Shown here one piece after another: positions 8,866 to 21,644 of a stretch of 64,000 bases of DNA. A model generated the notes under the pieces. That model was not told where the DNA came from and made no database searches. It saw only the letters and a list, made by a program, of their open reading frames with translations. Numbering within the stretch: position 1 is the stretch's first letter; each line of letters begins with the position of its first letter. A program made the position numbers and the translations under genes. Source of the stretch: Arenivirga flava (GTDB lineage Bacteria; Actinomycetota; Actinomycetes; Actinomycetales; Microbacteriaceae); NCBI RefSeq assembly GCF_030161575.1, contig NZ_BSUL01000001.1, positions 1,903,809 to 1,967,808 on the forward strand, in the 5' to 3' direction.

Positions 8866-9849
8866 GTGAACCGCTCCCCCGACGGGGAATCGGCATGGCG
8901 TCGGCGAGAGGTCGCGAGTCACGACCCCGATGAAGCCGGCGCCGACATGGCACGCAACTACGAGAGCAAGGCCTGGGGTGCGCGCCGCACCGAGCTCGAT
9001 TTCGTCTACCGCTTCTCGCGCGTCGGCAGCGACGACATGTCGCTGCACAAGACCCGCTTCGACGGTCACCTCGAGGGGCCCATGGTCGTGGCCGACGAGG
9101 TGCTGGTGTCGTGGAACAGCCGCGGCCGGGGCGTGCTCGACACCCAGGGCGCCGATGTGCGCGTCGCGGCGGGCGTGCCCGTGCTGCACCCGTCGGGCCG
9201 CGAGTACCTCTTCGAGTACGAGGACTTCGACCAGAACCTCGTGCGGCTCAGCGGCTCGCTGCTGCGCTCCGTCGCCGGTGAACGGCACGGTGCACCGGTG
9301 CTGCTGCGCTTCGACGCCGGCCACGAGGCCGACGCGGCCAAGCTGGGCCGGTGGTGGCGCGCGGTCGACGCGGCCGCGCGCGCCGCGCAGCGTCCCGACG
9401 AGGTCAACGCGCTGCGCGCCCAGGATCTGCAGCGGGAGGTGGCCGCGGCGTTCCTCGACGCCTTCCCGCACCGCGTCGAGGAGCTCGCCCCGGGCCTCCC
9501 CGCAGGCGCCGCGGGCGACCGCCTGCGCCGCGCCCTCGAGTTCCTGCACACCCACGCTCACCGCCCCATCGACACGGCGGATGCGGCCCGCGAGGCCGGC
9601 CTCAGCGTGCGCGGCGTGCAGGAGGCGTTCCGTCGCGAGCTGGACGCCTCGCCGACCTCCGTGCTGCGCGGCATCCGTCTCGAGCGGGTGCGCGATCAGC
9701 TGCGCGTCGCCGACCCGGCCTCCACCACGGTGACGACCGTGGCGCGGCAGTGGGGCTTCGCGCACCTGGGCCGCTTCGCCGGCTCGTACGCCGAGCGCTT
9801 CGGCGAGAGCCCGAGCACGACGCTGCGCCGCGCGTCGCAGCGCCGCTGA
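8866..9849 (+). CDS. AraC-family transcriptional regulator
   Basis: A 327-aa regulator. Residues about 35-190 form a cupin-like N-terminal AraC-binding domain (MSLHKTRFDGHLEGPMVVAD, GVPVLHPSGREYLFEYEDFD), and about 215-325 the double helix-turn-helix, including ADAAREAGLSVRGVQEAFRR and VARQWGFAHLGRFAGSYAER. GTG 8866 was chosen because AGGGCAGG lies about 8 nt upstream; ATG 8947 is an alternative that removes 27 residues. It has no obvious operon partner: the next gene, lhr, starts 64 nt downstream. The inducer and targets are unknown. Confidence 0.88.
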   Translation: MNRSPDGESAWRRREVASHDPDEAGADMARNYESKAWGARRTELDFVYRFSRVGSDDMSLHKTRFDGHLEGPMVVADEVLVSWNSRGRGVLDTQGADVRVAAGVPVLHPSGREYLFEYEDFDQNLVRLSGSLLRSVAGERHGAPVLLRFDAGHEADAAKLGRWWRAVDAAARAAQRPDEVNALRAQDLQREVAAAFLDAFPHRVEELAPGLPAGAAGDRLRRALEFLHTHAHRPIDTADAAREAGLSVRGVQEAFRRELDASPTSVLRGIRLERVRDQLRVADPASTTVTTVARQWGFAHLGRFAGSYAERFGESPSTTLRRASQRR

Positions 9850-9913
9850 CCGCGTCCCTGCGCACGCGCCGGGACGCGCATCCGCTGTCGGTGGACGACG
9901 GCAGGATGAGGGG

Positions 9914-14563
<4,650 letters not shown>

Positions 14564-14891
14564 GCGCGGCGACTGCCGCCGGCGCGACCGCCGCCGCGAC
14601 CGTCGCTGCCGCGAGCGGCACCGTCACCGCCACGACCGCCGCTGCCGTCGGCGCCGCCGCCGACGCCGCCGCCGGTGCCGGTGCCGGTGCCGGTGCCGGT
14701 GCCGGTGCCGGTGCCGGTGCCGGTGCCGGTGCCGGTGCCGTGCGTATCAGCATCGAAGCGACGACTCAGGCGCTCACACGCTGCTGAGTCGTCGCTTCGA
14801 TGCTGATGCGGCGCGGCGACAGGTCGCACCGGTCGGCGGACCCGGCAGGTCGAGGCCGCGGGTCGTGATGTGCGCTCCGCGCCGCCCGGGA
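14564..14891. repeat. Intergenic repeats between lhr and tatB: (GCCGGT)11 and a large hairpin
   Basis: The convergent space between lhr and tatB holds two structures. A hexamer GCCGGT is repeated 11 times without error at 14671-14736. Next, an inverted repeat with perfect 23-nt arms (14747-14769 and 14784-14806, 14-nt loop) has the core AGCATCGAAGCGACGACTCA. The hairpin could terminate both genes. It resembles the other intergenic inverted repeats of this window in size but not closely in sequence. Confidence 0.85.
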
Positions 14892-15467
14892 TCACCGCCG
14901 TTGCGCCGGGGTCGAGTCGCGCGTGCGATCGGGCGGCGGTCCGGCGGCGGAGGGGGTAACGGAGGGAGCGGCAGCGGGGGTAGCGGCAGCGGCGCCGGGG
15001 GTAGCGGCAGCGGGGGCAGCGGCACCGGGGGCAGCGGCACCGGGGGCAGCGGCACCGGGGGCAGCGGCGGCGGCGGGAGCAGATGGAGCGGAAGCGGCAG
15101 CGGCACCGGCGGCAGCGGAGTGGCCGGCGGAGCGGGGTGCGAGCACCCTGCGCGGGTGCGCCGAGCTGCCGGCGACCGTGGCGGGACGGGCGGAGGTGAG
15201 CGGCTCCGCATCCGGACCCGCCGGCTCCGACAGCGCCTCGCGCACGATGCGGCGCGGGTCGTACTGCCGGGGGTCCAGCGACGTCCAGTCCTCGCTGCTC
15301 AGCCCCGTCTCCGCCTCGACCCGCGTCCGCGCGTCGTCGAGGAAGGCGCGCAGGCCGCGCACGGTCTCACCGAGGCGCTTCGCGTATCCGGGCAGCCGGG
15401 CGGGACCGATGATGCACGCGGCCACGATCGCGACGATCAGCAGCTTGTCGATGCTGAGTCCGAGCAT
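14892..15467 (-). CDS. tatB: Twin-arginine translocase subunit TatB-like
   Basis: A 191-aa membrane protein. Residues 1-22 form the TatA/B transmembrane helix (MLGLSIDKLLIVAIVAACII), with the GPARLPGYAKRLGETVRGLR amphipathic helix behind it, then WTSLDPRQYDPRRIVREAL, a segment seen in actinobacterial TatB. The tail from about residue 95 is Ala/Pro-rich with AAPGA repeats encoded by 15-bp tandem repeats. It would form the substrate-receptor complex with TatC. It starts 3 nt after the tatC stop, so it is the last gene of the operon. Confidence 0.88.
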   Translation of the reverse strand: MLGLSIDKLLIVAIVAACIIGPARLPGYAKRLGETVRGLRAFLDDARTRVEAETGLSSEDWTSLDPRQYDPRRIVREALSEPAGPDAEPLTSARPATVAGSSAHPRRVLAPRSAGHSAAAGAAAASAPSAPAAAAAPGAAAPGAAAPGAAAPAAATPGAAAATPAAAPSVTPSAAGPPPDRTRDSTPAQRR

Positions 15468-15470
15468 CCG

Positions 15471-16244
15471 TCAGTCCTCCAGGATCCGGTCGAGCCGCCG
15501 GGCGGCGCGCCGATCGTGCAGCCAGGCGACGAGCCAGGCGACCAGGAACAGCGCCGTCATGGGCAGGGCGATGAGGAACATCGAGAGCAGGTCGACGGCC
15601 GGGGTGACCATGGCGCTGAAGAGCACGATCGCGATCACGACGACGCGCCACGAGCGGGCGAGCGTGGCCGCCGGCAGGACGCCGAGCAGGTTGAGCACCA
15701 CGACCACGACCGGCAGCACGAAGGCGACGCCGGTGGCCAGCACCACCTTGAGCACGAAGTCGACGTACTCGCTCGCCGAGAGCACCGAGCTGTCCTCGCT
15801 CGACGCGAAACCGGCCAGCAGGGTCACCATGTGCGGGAAGAGCATGAGCCCCGCCGCGCAGCCGGCGGCGAAGAGCGGCACGGCGGCGGCCAGGAAGCCG
15901 AAGGTGTAGCGGCGCTCGCGGCCGGTGAGCCCCGGGGCGAGGAAGCCGAGCAGCTCAGCCAGCCAGACCGGGCTCGAGAGCGCGATGCCGGCCGAGAGCG
16001 CGATGCGCAGCCGCAGGTCGAAGGCGCCCGTCACGACCTCGTAGTTGAGGCTCGCGTCGCGCGAGGCGGCGAGCTCGACGATCGGGGCGCGCAGCACCTC
16101 GAGGATCGGCTCGCTGAGCAGGAAGCCGGCGATCATGCCGGCCGCGAGCGCCACCGCCGCGCGCACCGAGCGCGTGCGCGCCTCGCGCAGGTGCGCTTCC
16201 AGCGGCATGCGCCGGGGCGCGGCGGCGGTGGCTGCGGCGGTCAT
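15471..16244 (-). CDS. tatC: Twin-arginine translocase subunit TatC
   Basis: A 257-aa polytopic protein with six predicted membrane helices. The N-terminal cytoplasmic stretch has MPLEAHLREARTRSVRAAVA (the usual form is MPLxxHLxELRxR), followed by PLFAAGCAAGLMLFPHMVTL and the helix 5-6 region VTPAVDLLSMFLIALPMTAL. TatC recognises the twin-arginine signal and nucleates the export channel. Its ATG overlaps the tatA stop by 4 nt and tatB follows after 3 nt, so the three are co-transcribed. Confidence 0.94.
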   Translation of the reverse strand: MTAAATAAAPRRMPLEAHLREARTRSVRAAVALAAGMIAGFLLSEPILEVLRAPIVELAASRDASLNYEVVTGAFDLRLRIALSAGIALSSPVWLAELLGFLAPGLTGRERRYTFGFLAAAVPLFAAGCAAGLMLFPHMVTLLAGFASSEDSSVLSASEYVDFVLKVVLATGVAFVLPVVVVVLNLLGVLPAATLARSWRVVVIAIVLFSAMVTPAVDLLSMFLIALPMTALFLVAWLVAWLHDRRAARRLDRILED

Positions 16245-16462
16245 GACGCCGAGCGGACGGGGGCGGGGGCGGCGTCCTGCGGGGCGGCGGTGGCCGCATC
16301 CGCTCGGTCCTGCTCCTCGTCGGGGCTGGCGACCTCCTTCTTGAGGATGCGCACGGACTGCCCGACGCTCTTGGCGAGCGCCGGCAGCTTGGCCGCGCCG
16401 AAGATCAGCACGATGACGGCGAGGATGACGAGGGCGTGCCATCCGGTGAGATTCTGCAGCAT
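16241..16462 (-). CDS. tatA: Twin-arginine translocase subunit TatA
   Basis: A 73-aa TatA. One N-terminal helix (WHALVILAVIVLIFGAAKLP) leads into the FGAAKLP hinge and an amphipathic helix (ALAKSVGQSVRILKKEV), then an acidic tail. It would oligomerise to form the protein-conducting pore. The stop overlaps the tatC start (ATGA). It starts 12 nt after the stop of the dioxygenase-like lipoprotein gene, itself a probable Tat substrate. Confidence 0.93.
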   Translation of the reverse strand: MLQNLTGWHALVILAVIVLIFGAAKLPALAKSVGQSVRILKKEVASPDEEQDRADAATAAPQDAAPAPVRSAS

Positions 16463-16474
16463 GGGTCCTTCTCC

Positions 16475-17434
16475 TCAGGGGCGGCCGGGCGCGGCGCCCG
16501 CGCTCGGGGTCGTGGTGGTGTCGACGCGCGCGACGAGGCTCGCGATGTAGCCGGTCGAGACGTCGCCGCTGATCGTCGCCAGCTGCAGCTCGCCGCCGTC
16601 CTCGCCGAAGACGTTGTCGCTGTCGAGCGTCGTCTGCGTCATGTTGCGGCTGGAGCCGTCGTAGCCGTCCGTGGCGTAGACGGCGTCGCAGGCCTCCTCG
16701 GGCAACGCCATCTGCGAGGTCGCGATGGCGTTGCCGGCGTCGTCGGTCGAGTCGAGGTCGGGGTAGACCTCGAAGTGGATGTGCGGCCAGCGGCCCGAGT
16801 AGGCGGCCGGGAAGATGCTCGTGAAGCTCACGGTGCCGTCCGCATCCGCCACCTGCACGCCGCGCAGGTAGCTCTCGTCCTCGATGCCGTCCGAGTACAT
16901 CGAGTAGCCGCCCTGCGCGTCGCAGTGCCAGGCGTACACGGCGGCGCCGGCGAAGGGCGCGTCGCCGTTCGCCATGTCGGTGACCGTGATGCTGAAGGTC
17001 AGCGGTACGCCCGCCGCCGTGCTGCCGCCGCCGAGGGACGAGCGGATGTCGCTGCGCACGATGCCCGACTGCTCGAGCACGTCCGGACCGTTGGAGCCGT
17101 CGCCCGGGTAGGGCCCGGCCGTCTCGTCGGGGATCTCGGCGCTCGGCAGCGTGCTGGTCGCCGTGCTCGTGGCGCTGCTGCTCGGGGTGGGGGTGGTCCT
17201 CGCGCTCGGGCTGGAGCTGCCGGCCGTGGTGCTCGCGCCGTCGCTCGTGCAGGCGGCGAGGGCCATGGCGCCGGCGCCGAGGCCGACGATGCCGAGCACG
17301 CCGCGGCGGCTGACGAGCGTGCGCAGGTCGAAGCGCACGCCCTGGTCGACGATCTCCTCGTCGGCTCGGTCGAGCAGCCGCCCCTCGTACGCGGGGCCGT
17401 CCGGCGTCTGCTCGGGCTCGGGGTTGGTGTGCAT
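16475..17434 (-). CDS. Tat-exported lipoprotein with intradiol ring-cleavage dioxygenase fold
   Basis: A 319-aa protein from ATG 17434, preceded by AGGAGG; an in-frame upstream start lacks a ribosome site. The N-terminus has a twin-arginine motif and lipobox together (SRRGVLGIVGLGAGAMALAA, then Cys), so it should be exported folded and lipid-anchored outside the membrane. A Ser/Thr linker leads to the intradiol dioxygenase domain with VYAWHCDAQGGYSMYSDG and YSGRWPHIHFEVY, which carry the Tyr and His-x-His residues expected to bind Fe(III). Family members of this extracellular type cleave catecholic or quinone compounds; the substrate here is unknown. It is the first gene of the tat operon. 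Confidence 0.9.
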   Translation of the reverse strand: MHTNPEPEQTPDGPAYEGRLLDRADEEIVDQGVRFDLRTLVSRRGVLGIVGLGAGAMALAACTSDGASTTAGSSSPSARTTPTPSSSATSTATSTLPSAEIPDETAGPYPGDGSNGPDVLEQSGIVRSDIRSSLGGGSTAAGVPLTFSITVTDMANGDAPFAGAAVYAWHCDAQGGYSMYSDGIEDESYLRGVQVADADGTVSFTSIFPAAYSGRWPHIHFEVYPDLDSTDDAGNAIATSQMALPEEACDAVYATDGYDGSSRNMTQTTLDSDNVFGEDGGELQLATISGDVSTGYIASLVARVDTTTTPSAGAAPGRP

Positions 17435-17671
17435 GGTGCTCGCCTCCTGGGGTCGTTGGAACCCCATCGTGTGCGCCGTCGCTATCCCCAGCCTTTCGCA
17501 TTCCTATGAGGCGACTATGGGTGTTGCGTCGGCACCGGCCCCGGCGTCCACTCCTCCTCACGCTCACCCCGGTCCTCCCTTCCTCGTCCCCCTCCTCGCC
17601 CCCTCCCCGCTCCTCTTCACCCCTCCCCACTCCCCTTCCTCGTCCTCGCCCCCTTCCTCCTCCTCCCCCCC

Positions 17672-17762
17672 CCGATCCCGAATGACGGAATCTTGCAGCA
17701 AGAGCCCGCGGCGGCGGGGCGGGGCGGGGCGCATCCGCTCGATCTCCGTCATTCGGGATCGG
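17672..17762. repeat. Dispersed inverted repeat, copy 1
   Basis: Perfect 18-nt arms: CCGATCCCGAATGACGGA at 17672-17689 and its complement at 17745-17762, separated by 55 nt. It shares the GACGGA core with copies at 18483, 35249 and 36509, and both arms differ from those copies in a matching way (AATGACGG instead of AAACGACGG). Confidence 0.85.
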
Positions 17763-17947
17763 CTGACCGGCGCGTCCCCTCCCGGAGTCGACCGATGTCT
17801 GCTCTCGGAGTCGACCGGCGCCTCTCTCTCGGAGTCGGCCGGCCCGTCTCACTCGGGTCGACCAGCGCGTCTCTCTCGGAGTAGACCAGCCCGTCTCACT
17901 CGGGTCGACCAGCCCGTCTCTCCCGGAGCCGGCCGGCGCCTTCCTCT
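17760..17947. repeat. Tandem repeat, 23-24 bp unit, about 8 copies
   Basis: Degenerate units begin CGGAGTCGACC or CGGGTCGACC and end in CTCTCT or CTCACT. Starts are at about 17760, 17783, 17806, 17830, 17854, 17877, 17901 and 17924. The first unit overlaps the right arm of inverted repeat copy 1. An open frame through it encodes only repetitive Ser/Arg/Pro residues, so it is treated as non-coding. Confidence 0.8.
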
Positions 17948-18010
17948 CCGACGGGGACGAGCGGATGCGCGGTCGCCGGCACGACACCTCGGGTCGGTAC
18001 ACTCCGCCGG

Positions 18011-18412
18011 GTGAGCACCCCCGCCGTCCTGTTCGTCTGCGTGCACAACGCCGGCCGCTCGCAGATGGCCGCCGGCTTCCTGCGCGAGCTCGGCGCCGGC
18101 CGCGTCGAGGTGCGCTCCGCCGGGTCGCTGCCCGCCGAGCGGATCAACCCGGTCGCCGTCGAGGCCATGGCCGAGCTCGGCATCGACCTCGCCGCGGAGC
18201 AGCCGAAGGTGCTGACGACGGATGCGGTGCGCGAGTCGGACGTGGTGATCACGATGGGCTGCGGGGACGTGTGCCCGGTCTTCCCCGGCAAGCGCTACGA
18301 GGACTGGCAGCTCGACGACCCGGCCGGGCAGGGTCTCGAGGCGGTGCGTCCGATCCGCGACGAGATCCGCTGGCGCATCGAACGGCTGCTCGCGGAGCTG
18401 CTGCCCGGCTGA
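18011..18412 (+). CDS. arsC: Arsenate reductase / low-molecular-weight tyrosine phosphatase family
   Basis: A 133-aa cytoplasmic enzyme with the P-loop FVCVHNAGRSQM (Cys10), MGCGDVCPVFPG carrying Cys84 and Cys88, and the catalytic Asp region DWQLDDPAGQ. This pattern fits the arsenate-reducing branch of the LMW-PTP fold, where Cys10 attacks arsenate and a second thiol resolves the adduct. Whether thioredoxin or mycothiol/mycoredoxin regenerates it cannot be read here, although a mycoredoxin-like gene is in the window. No ars efflux genes are adjacent. GTG 18011 follows TACACT plus 7 nt, so it is probably leaderless. Confidence 0.88.
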   Translation: MSTPAVLFVCVHNAGRSQMAAGFLRELGAGRVEVRSAGSLPAERINPVAVEAMAELGIDLAAEQPKVLTTDAVRESDVVITMGCGDVCPVFPGKRYEDWQLDDPAGQGLEAVRPIRDEIRWRIERLLAELLPG

Positions 18413-18482
18413 TCCTCCGGCCTCTCCGCGCGACTCGGAGCGTGCTCGCAGCCCGCGCATCGCCAGCCCGCCGCCCGCATCC

Positions 18483-18586
18483 GCCAAACGACGGAGATCG
18501 GATGCTCGAAGCGCTCTGAGCGCTGGCGGTCACCTGGATCTCCGGGGCGAACGACACTCCGTCCGCTTCGATCTCCGTCGTTTGGC
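18483..18586. repeat. Dispersed inverted repeat, copy 2
   Basis: Arms GCCAAACGACGGAGATCG (18483-18500) and the exact complement at 18569-18586, 68-nt spacer. It lies between the convergent arsC and fabH genes. The right arm with its flank (CCGCTTCGATCTCCGTCG...) is shared with copy 4 near 36580. The rest of the 310-nt space (18413-18723) contains a short GGAGTCGGCAGCGAGG repeat (around 18595-18645) and nothing else recognisable. Confidence 0.88.
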
Positions 18587-18723
18587 GAGGACGGAGTCGG
18601 CAGCGAGGGCGGAGTCGGCAGCGAGGGTGGAGTCGGCAGCGAGGCCGGGAGTTGCGGGCAGGCGGGACGGCGGAACGGCGGAGTGCGGGACGGCGGTCAG
18701 GCTGGGAAGCGGGGCACGGCGCG

Positions 18724-19689
18724 TCAGGCCGGAGCCTGCAGCGCGGGCACCTCGACGACCTGGGCCGCGTAGCTGAAGCCGCCGCCGAAGCCCATCAGCA
18801 GCACGGGGCCGCCATCGGCGAGCGCGCCGCGGCGCAGCTTGTCGAGCGCGATCGGCACGGAGGCGGCCGACGTGTTGCCCGAGGTGGCGACGTCGTAGGA
18901 GGTGCGCTCGGGGGCCACGCCGATGGCGTCGCCGACCGCGGCGATGATGCGGGAGTTCGCCTGGTGCGGCACGAAGCCGGCCAGCCGCTCGGCCCTCATG
19001 CCGGCGCGATCGAGCGCGTCCTGGGCGATGCGCGGCAGGTTCGTCATGGTCCAGCGCAGCACCGAGGCGCCCTGCATCGTGAAGCGCTCGTCGGGGCGCT
19101 CGATGCGGATCGCGTCGGCGAGCGACGGCTCGGTGCCGTGCACGGCGGGGAACACCCCGCGCTCGGCCGAGGCCTCGAGCACGGCCGCGCCGGCGCCGTC
19201 CGCCATGAGGATCGCGGTCGAGCGGTCGCTCCAGTCCATGAAGTCGCTCATCCGCTCGGCGCCGATGACGACGGCGCGCTCGGCGTCGCCGGCGCGGATC
19301 GCCTGGTCTGCGGCGGCCAGCGCCATGGTGAAGCCGGCGCAGGCGGCCGAGAGGTCGTAGCTCATCGCTTTGCGCACCCCGAGCCGGCCGGCCACGCGGG
19401 CCGCGGTCGACGGTGAGCGCTCGCCGGTCATGGTCGCGACGATGAGCAGGTCGATGTCGGCGCCGTCGATGCCAGCGTCGTCGAGGGCGCGCTGCGCGGC
19501 ATCGGCGGCGAGGTCGACGAGGGTCTCGTCTTGGGCGATGCGGCGCTCGCGGATGCCCGTGCGCGTCGTGATCCACTCGTCGGAGGTGTCGAGGGTGCGC
19601 GTGAGGTCGTCGTTGGTCACGACGTGGGCGGGCTGGGCCGATCCGGTTCCGCGGATCCGGCTGTACCGCTGGGCGGTGAGTTCTGGCAT
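18724..19689 (-). CDS. fabH: Beta-ketoacyl-ACP synthase III
   Basis: A 321-aa thiolase-fold enzyme that condenses an acyl-CoA starter with malonyl-ACP to begin fatty acid synthesis. The catalytic triad is intact: Cys117 (DLSAACAGF), His242 (GFVPHQANSRI) and Asn272 (SGNTSAAS). It also has GIRERRIA and the C-terminal GFGGGFSYAA glycine motif. It stands alone, not in a fab operon (no fabD, acpP or fabF next to it). In actinobacteria FabH chooses the branched starter units of the membrane lipids, but stand-alone copies may serve other pathways. Confidence 0.93.
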   Translation of the reverse strand: MPELTAQRYSRIRGTGSAQPAHVVTNDDLTRTLDTSDEWITTRTGIRERRIAQDETLVDLAADAAQRALDDAGIDGADIDLLIVATMTGERSPSTAARVAGRLGVRKAMSYDLSAACAGFTMALAAADQAIRAGDAERAVVIGAERMSDFMDWSDRSTAILMADGAGAAVLEASAERGVFPAVHGTEPSLADAIRIERPDERFTMQGASVLRWTMTNLPRIAQDALDRAGMRAERLAGFVPHQANSRIIAAVGDAIGVAPERTSYDVATSGNTSAASVPIALDKLRRGALADGGPVLLMGFGGGFSYAAQVVEVPALQAPA

Positions 19690-19805
19690 CCCCTCGATTC
19701 TCCCGGACGTCGGACGCCCGACCGCCCGGATCCGGTTCGCGCTCAGCGATCCATCGGGAGATGTCGTCCGCTGGTCGTACGCTCGGTCCGGCGAGAGGAG
19801 GCCGG

Positions 19806-20603
19806 ATGCCCGAGGGCGATACCGTCTGGCGCACCGCGCACCACCTGCACCAGGCGCTGGCCGGCACGGAGCTCACGGTCACCGACTTCCGGGTGCCGAA
19901 GTTCGCAACCGTCTCGCTCGTCGGCGAGACCGTCGACGAGGTCGTCGCGCGCGGCAAGCACATCCTCGTCCGCACTCCCGAGCACACCGTGCACAGCCAC
20001 CTCAAGATGGAGGGCGCCTGGCACCTGTACCGGCACGGCAGCCGCTGGATCCGCCCCGACTACCAGGCGCGCGCCGTGCTCGAGACGAGCGGATGGCAGG
20101 CGGTCGGCTTCGATCTCGGCATCGTGCAGGTGCTGCGCCGCACCGAGGAGGACCGCGCGGTCGGCCACCTCGGCCCCGACCTGCTCGGGCCGGACTGGGA
20201 TGCGGACGAGGCCGTGCGCCGACTCGCGGCGCAACCCGACGCCGAGGTGATCACCGCGCTCATCGAGCAGCGCAACCTCGCCGGTCTCGGCAACGAGTAC
20301 GTCAACGAGCTGTGCTTCCTGCGCGGCTACCACCCGCAACGCCGGGTGGCGGACTGCGACCTGCCGGCCACGGTCGCCCTCGCCCACCGGCTCATCCACG
20401 CCAACCGCGACCGCGTGGAGCGCACGACGACCGGCGACATGCGCCAGGGGCGCCGCAAGTGGGTCTACGGGCGCGAGGGCAGGCCCTGCCTGCGCTGCGG
20501 CACGCGCATCCGCTTCACCAAGCTCGGCCGCAACGAGCTGGAGCTGCGCAACACGTTCTGGTGCCCGCGCTGCCAGCCGGCCGTCAGTCCGCGACCCGGA
20601 TGA
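19806..20603 (+). CDS. nei: Fpg/Nei-family DNA glycosylase (endonuclease VIII-like)
   Basis: A 265-aa bifunctional glycosylase/AP lyase that removes oxidised bases. ATG 19806 follows AGGAGG and puts the catalytic Pro2-Glu3 at the N-terminus (MPEGDTVWRTAHHL), as required. The helix-two-turns-helix region includes LIEQRNLAGLGNEYVNELCF, and the C-terminal zinc finger is CLRCGTRIRFTKLG...FWCPRCQ with four Cys. PEGDTVWR is characteristic of the actinobacterial Nei group rather than MutM (PELPEVE). Its 3' end overlaps the convergent MDR gene by 20 nt. Confidence 0.92.
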   Translation: MPEGDTVWRTAHHLHQALAGTELTVTDFRVPKFATVSLVGETVDEVVARGKHILVRTPEHTVHSHLKMEGAWHLYRHGSRWIRPDYQARAVLETSGWQAVGFDLGIVQVLRRTEEDRAVGHLGPDLLGPDWDADEAVRRLAAQPDAEVITALIEQRNLAGLGNEYVNELCFLRGYHPQRRVADCDLPATVALAHRLIHANRDRVERTTTGDMRQGRRKWVYGREGRPCLRCGTRIRFTKLGRNELELRNTFWCPRCQPAVSPRPG

Positions 20604-21603
20604 GCACCTTGCCCACGGCACCGGCCTCGACGGCCGCGTGCGCCTCCGCGGTGCGCTCGAGCGGGAACCAGGTGAGCGGCAGCCCCGCCTCCTCGCCGAC
20701 GGGCAGCGCGCCGTCGCGGAGCGCGGCGGTGAGGTCCTCGGCGGCCGCACGCAGCGCATCCGCTCCGACCGTGTAGAGCAGCAGGCCCTGCCAGCGGATG
20801 TTCTTCGCGAACGACGCGACGATCGGCAGCGAGAAGGCGTCGCCGCCGTCGTTGGCGTAGTAGCCGACCGAGGCGTGGTTCGCGGCCACCCGCACGTCGA
20901 GCTCGGCGTTGGCGGAGGGCGACACCTCGACGATCAGGTCGACGCCGTCGGGGGCGATCTCGAGGATGCGCGCGGCGGCGTCCTCCTCGCGGTAGTTCAC
21001 GGTGTGCTGAGCGCCGGCGGCGGTGGCGAGCGCGGCCTTCTCGGGCGAGCTGATGGTCGTGATCACGGTCGCCCCTGCCCAGGCCGCGAGCTGGATGGCG
21101 GCGTGCCCGACGGCGCCGGCGCCGCCCTGCACGAGCACCGTGCGACCGGTGAGCGCGCCCGGGGCGAGGCGGCTGGGGCCGTGCTCGTGCACGGTGAGCG
21201 CGCGGTGCGCGGTCATCGCGGGCACGCCCAGGCTCGCGCCGATCGCGTCATCGACGCCCTCGGGGAGTCGCACCGCTCGGGAGGCGGGCACGACGGTCAG
21301 CTCCTGCGCGGTGCCTGTCGGGCGCTGATGCGCCGCCATGAACAGCCAGACCCGGTCGCCGACGGCGAGGCCCTCGACGTCGGGACCGACCGCGTCGATC
21401 ACGCCGGCGCCGTCCTGGTTCGGCACCACCTCGTCGAAGGCCAGCGGCTGGCCGCTGCCGGCGCGCGACTTCCAGTCGGTCGGGTTGACGCCCGAGACGG
21501 TCACCCGCACCCGCACCTCGCCGGCGCCCGGCTCGGCCGGTTCGCGATCGACGAGGTCGAGGACATCGGGGGCTCCGGTGGTCGTGTAGACGATGGCTCG
21601 CAT
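20584..21603 (-). CDS. Zinc-independent MDR oxidoreductase (NADPH:quinone reductase-like)
   Basis: A 339-aa medium-chain dehydrogenase/reductase. The N-terminal GroES-like domain contains SGVNPTDWKSRAG and DGAGVIDAVGPDVEGLAVGD; the Rossmann domain carries VLVQGGAGAVGHAAIQLAAW. The zinc-binding Cys/His set of alcohol dehydrogenases is absent, so it belongs to the quinone oxidoreductase branch, which reduces quinones or alpha,beta-unsaturated carbonyls with NADPH. It is a monocistronic gene convergent with nei, with 20 nt of overlap between the two coding ends. Physiological substrate unknown. Confidence 0.9.
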   Translation of the reverse strand: MRAIVYTTTGAPDVLDLVDREPAEPGAGEVRVRVTVSGVNPTDWKSRAGSGQPLAFDEVVPNQDGAGVIDAVGPDVEGLAVGDRVWLFMAAHQRPTGTAQELTVVPASRAVRLPEGVDDAIGASLGVPAMTAHRALTVHEHGPSRLAPGALTGRTVLVQGGAGAVGHAAIQLAAWAGATVITTISSPEKAALATAAGAQHTVNYREEDAAARILEIAPDGVDLIVEVSPSANAELDVRVAANHASVGYYANDGGDAFSLPIVASFAKNIRWQGLLLYTVGADALRAAAEDLTAALRDGALPVGEEAGLPLTWFPLERTAEAHAAVEAGAVGKVLIRVAD

Positions 21604-21644
21604 GGCAGGGGCAACCGTCGCCCGGCCGCGCGCATTCCGTGCGG

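Larger units (their letters stand above)
17435..18010. other. Long divergent intergenic region with pyrimidine tract, inverted repeat and tandem repeats
   Basis: No gene was found between the tat operon and arsC. The region holds a C/T-rich tract (about 17566-17670), an inverted repeat of the dispersed family (17672-17762) and seven to eight copies of a 23-24-bp tandem repeat (17760-17947). The arsC -10 box TACACT lies at 17998-18003. Confidence 0.7.

Noticed and set aside
17760-17947. CRISPR-like repeat array
   Set aside because: Units are contiguous with no unique spacers between them and no cas genes are nearby; it is a degenerate tandem repeat.
15471-18002. A single 843-codon frame covering tatC and upstream
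   Set aside because: Only the last 257 codons look like TatC, with an ATG overlapping the tatA stop. The rest is antisense-like, Arg-rich sequence across tatA, the dioxygenase gene and the tandem repeat.
20584-20603. Overlap of nei and MDR coding ends as a sign of misannotation
   Set aside because: Both C-termini fit their families (zinc-finger end for Nei, VGKVLIRVAD for the MDR), so a 20-nt convergent overlap is accepted as real.
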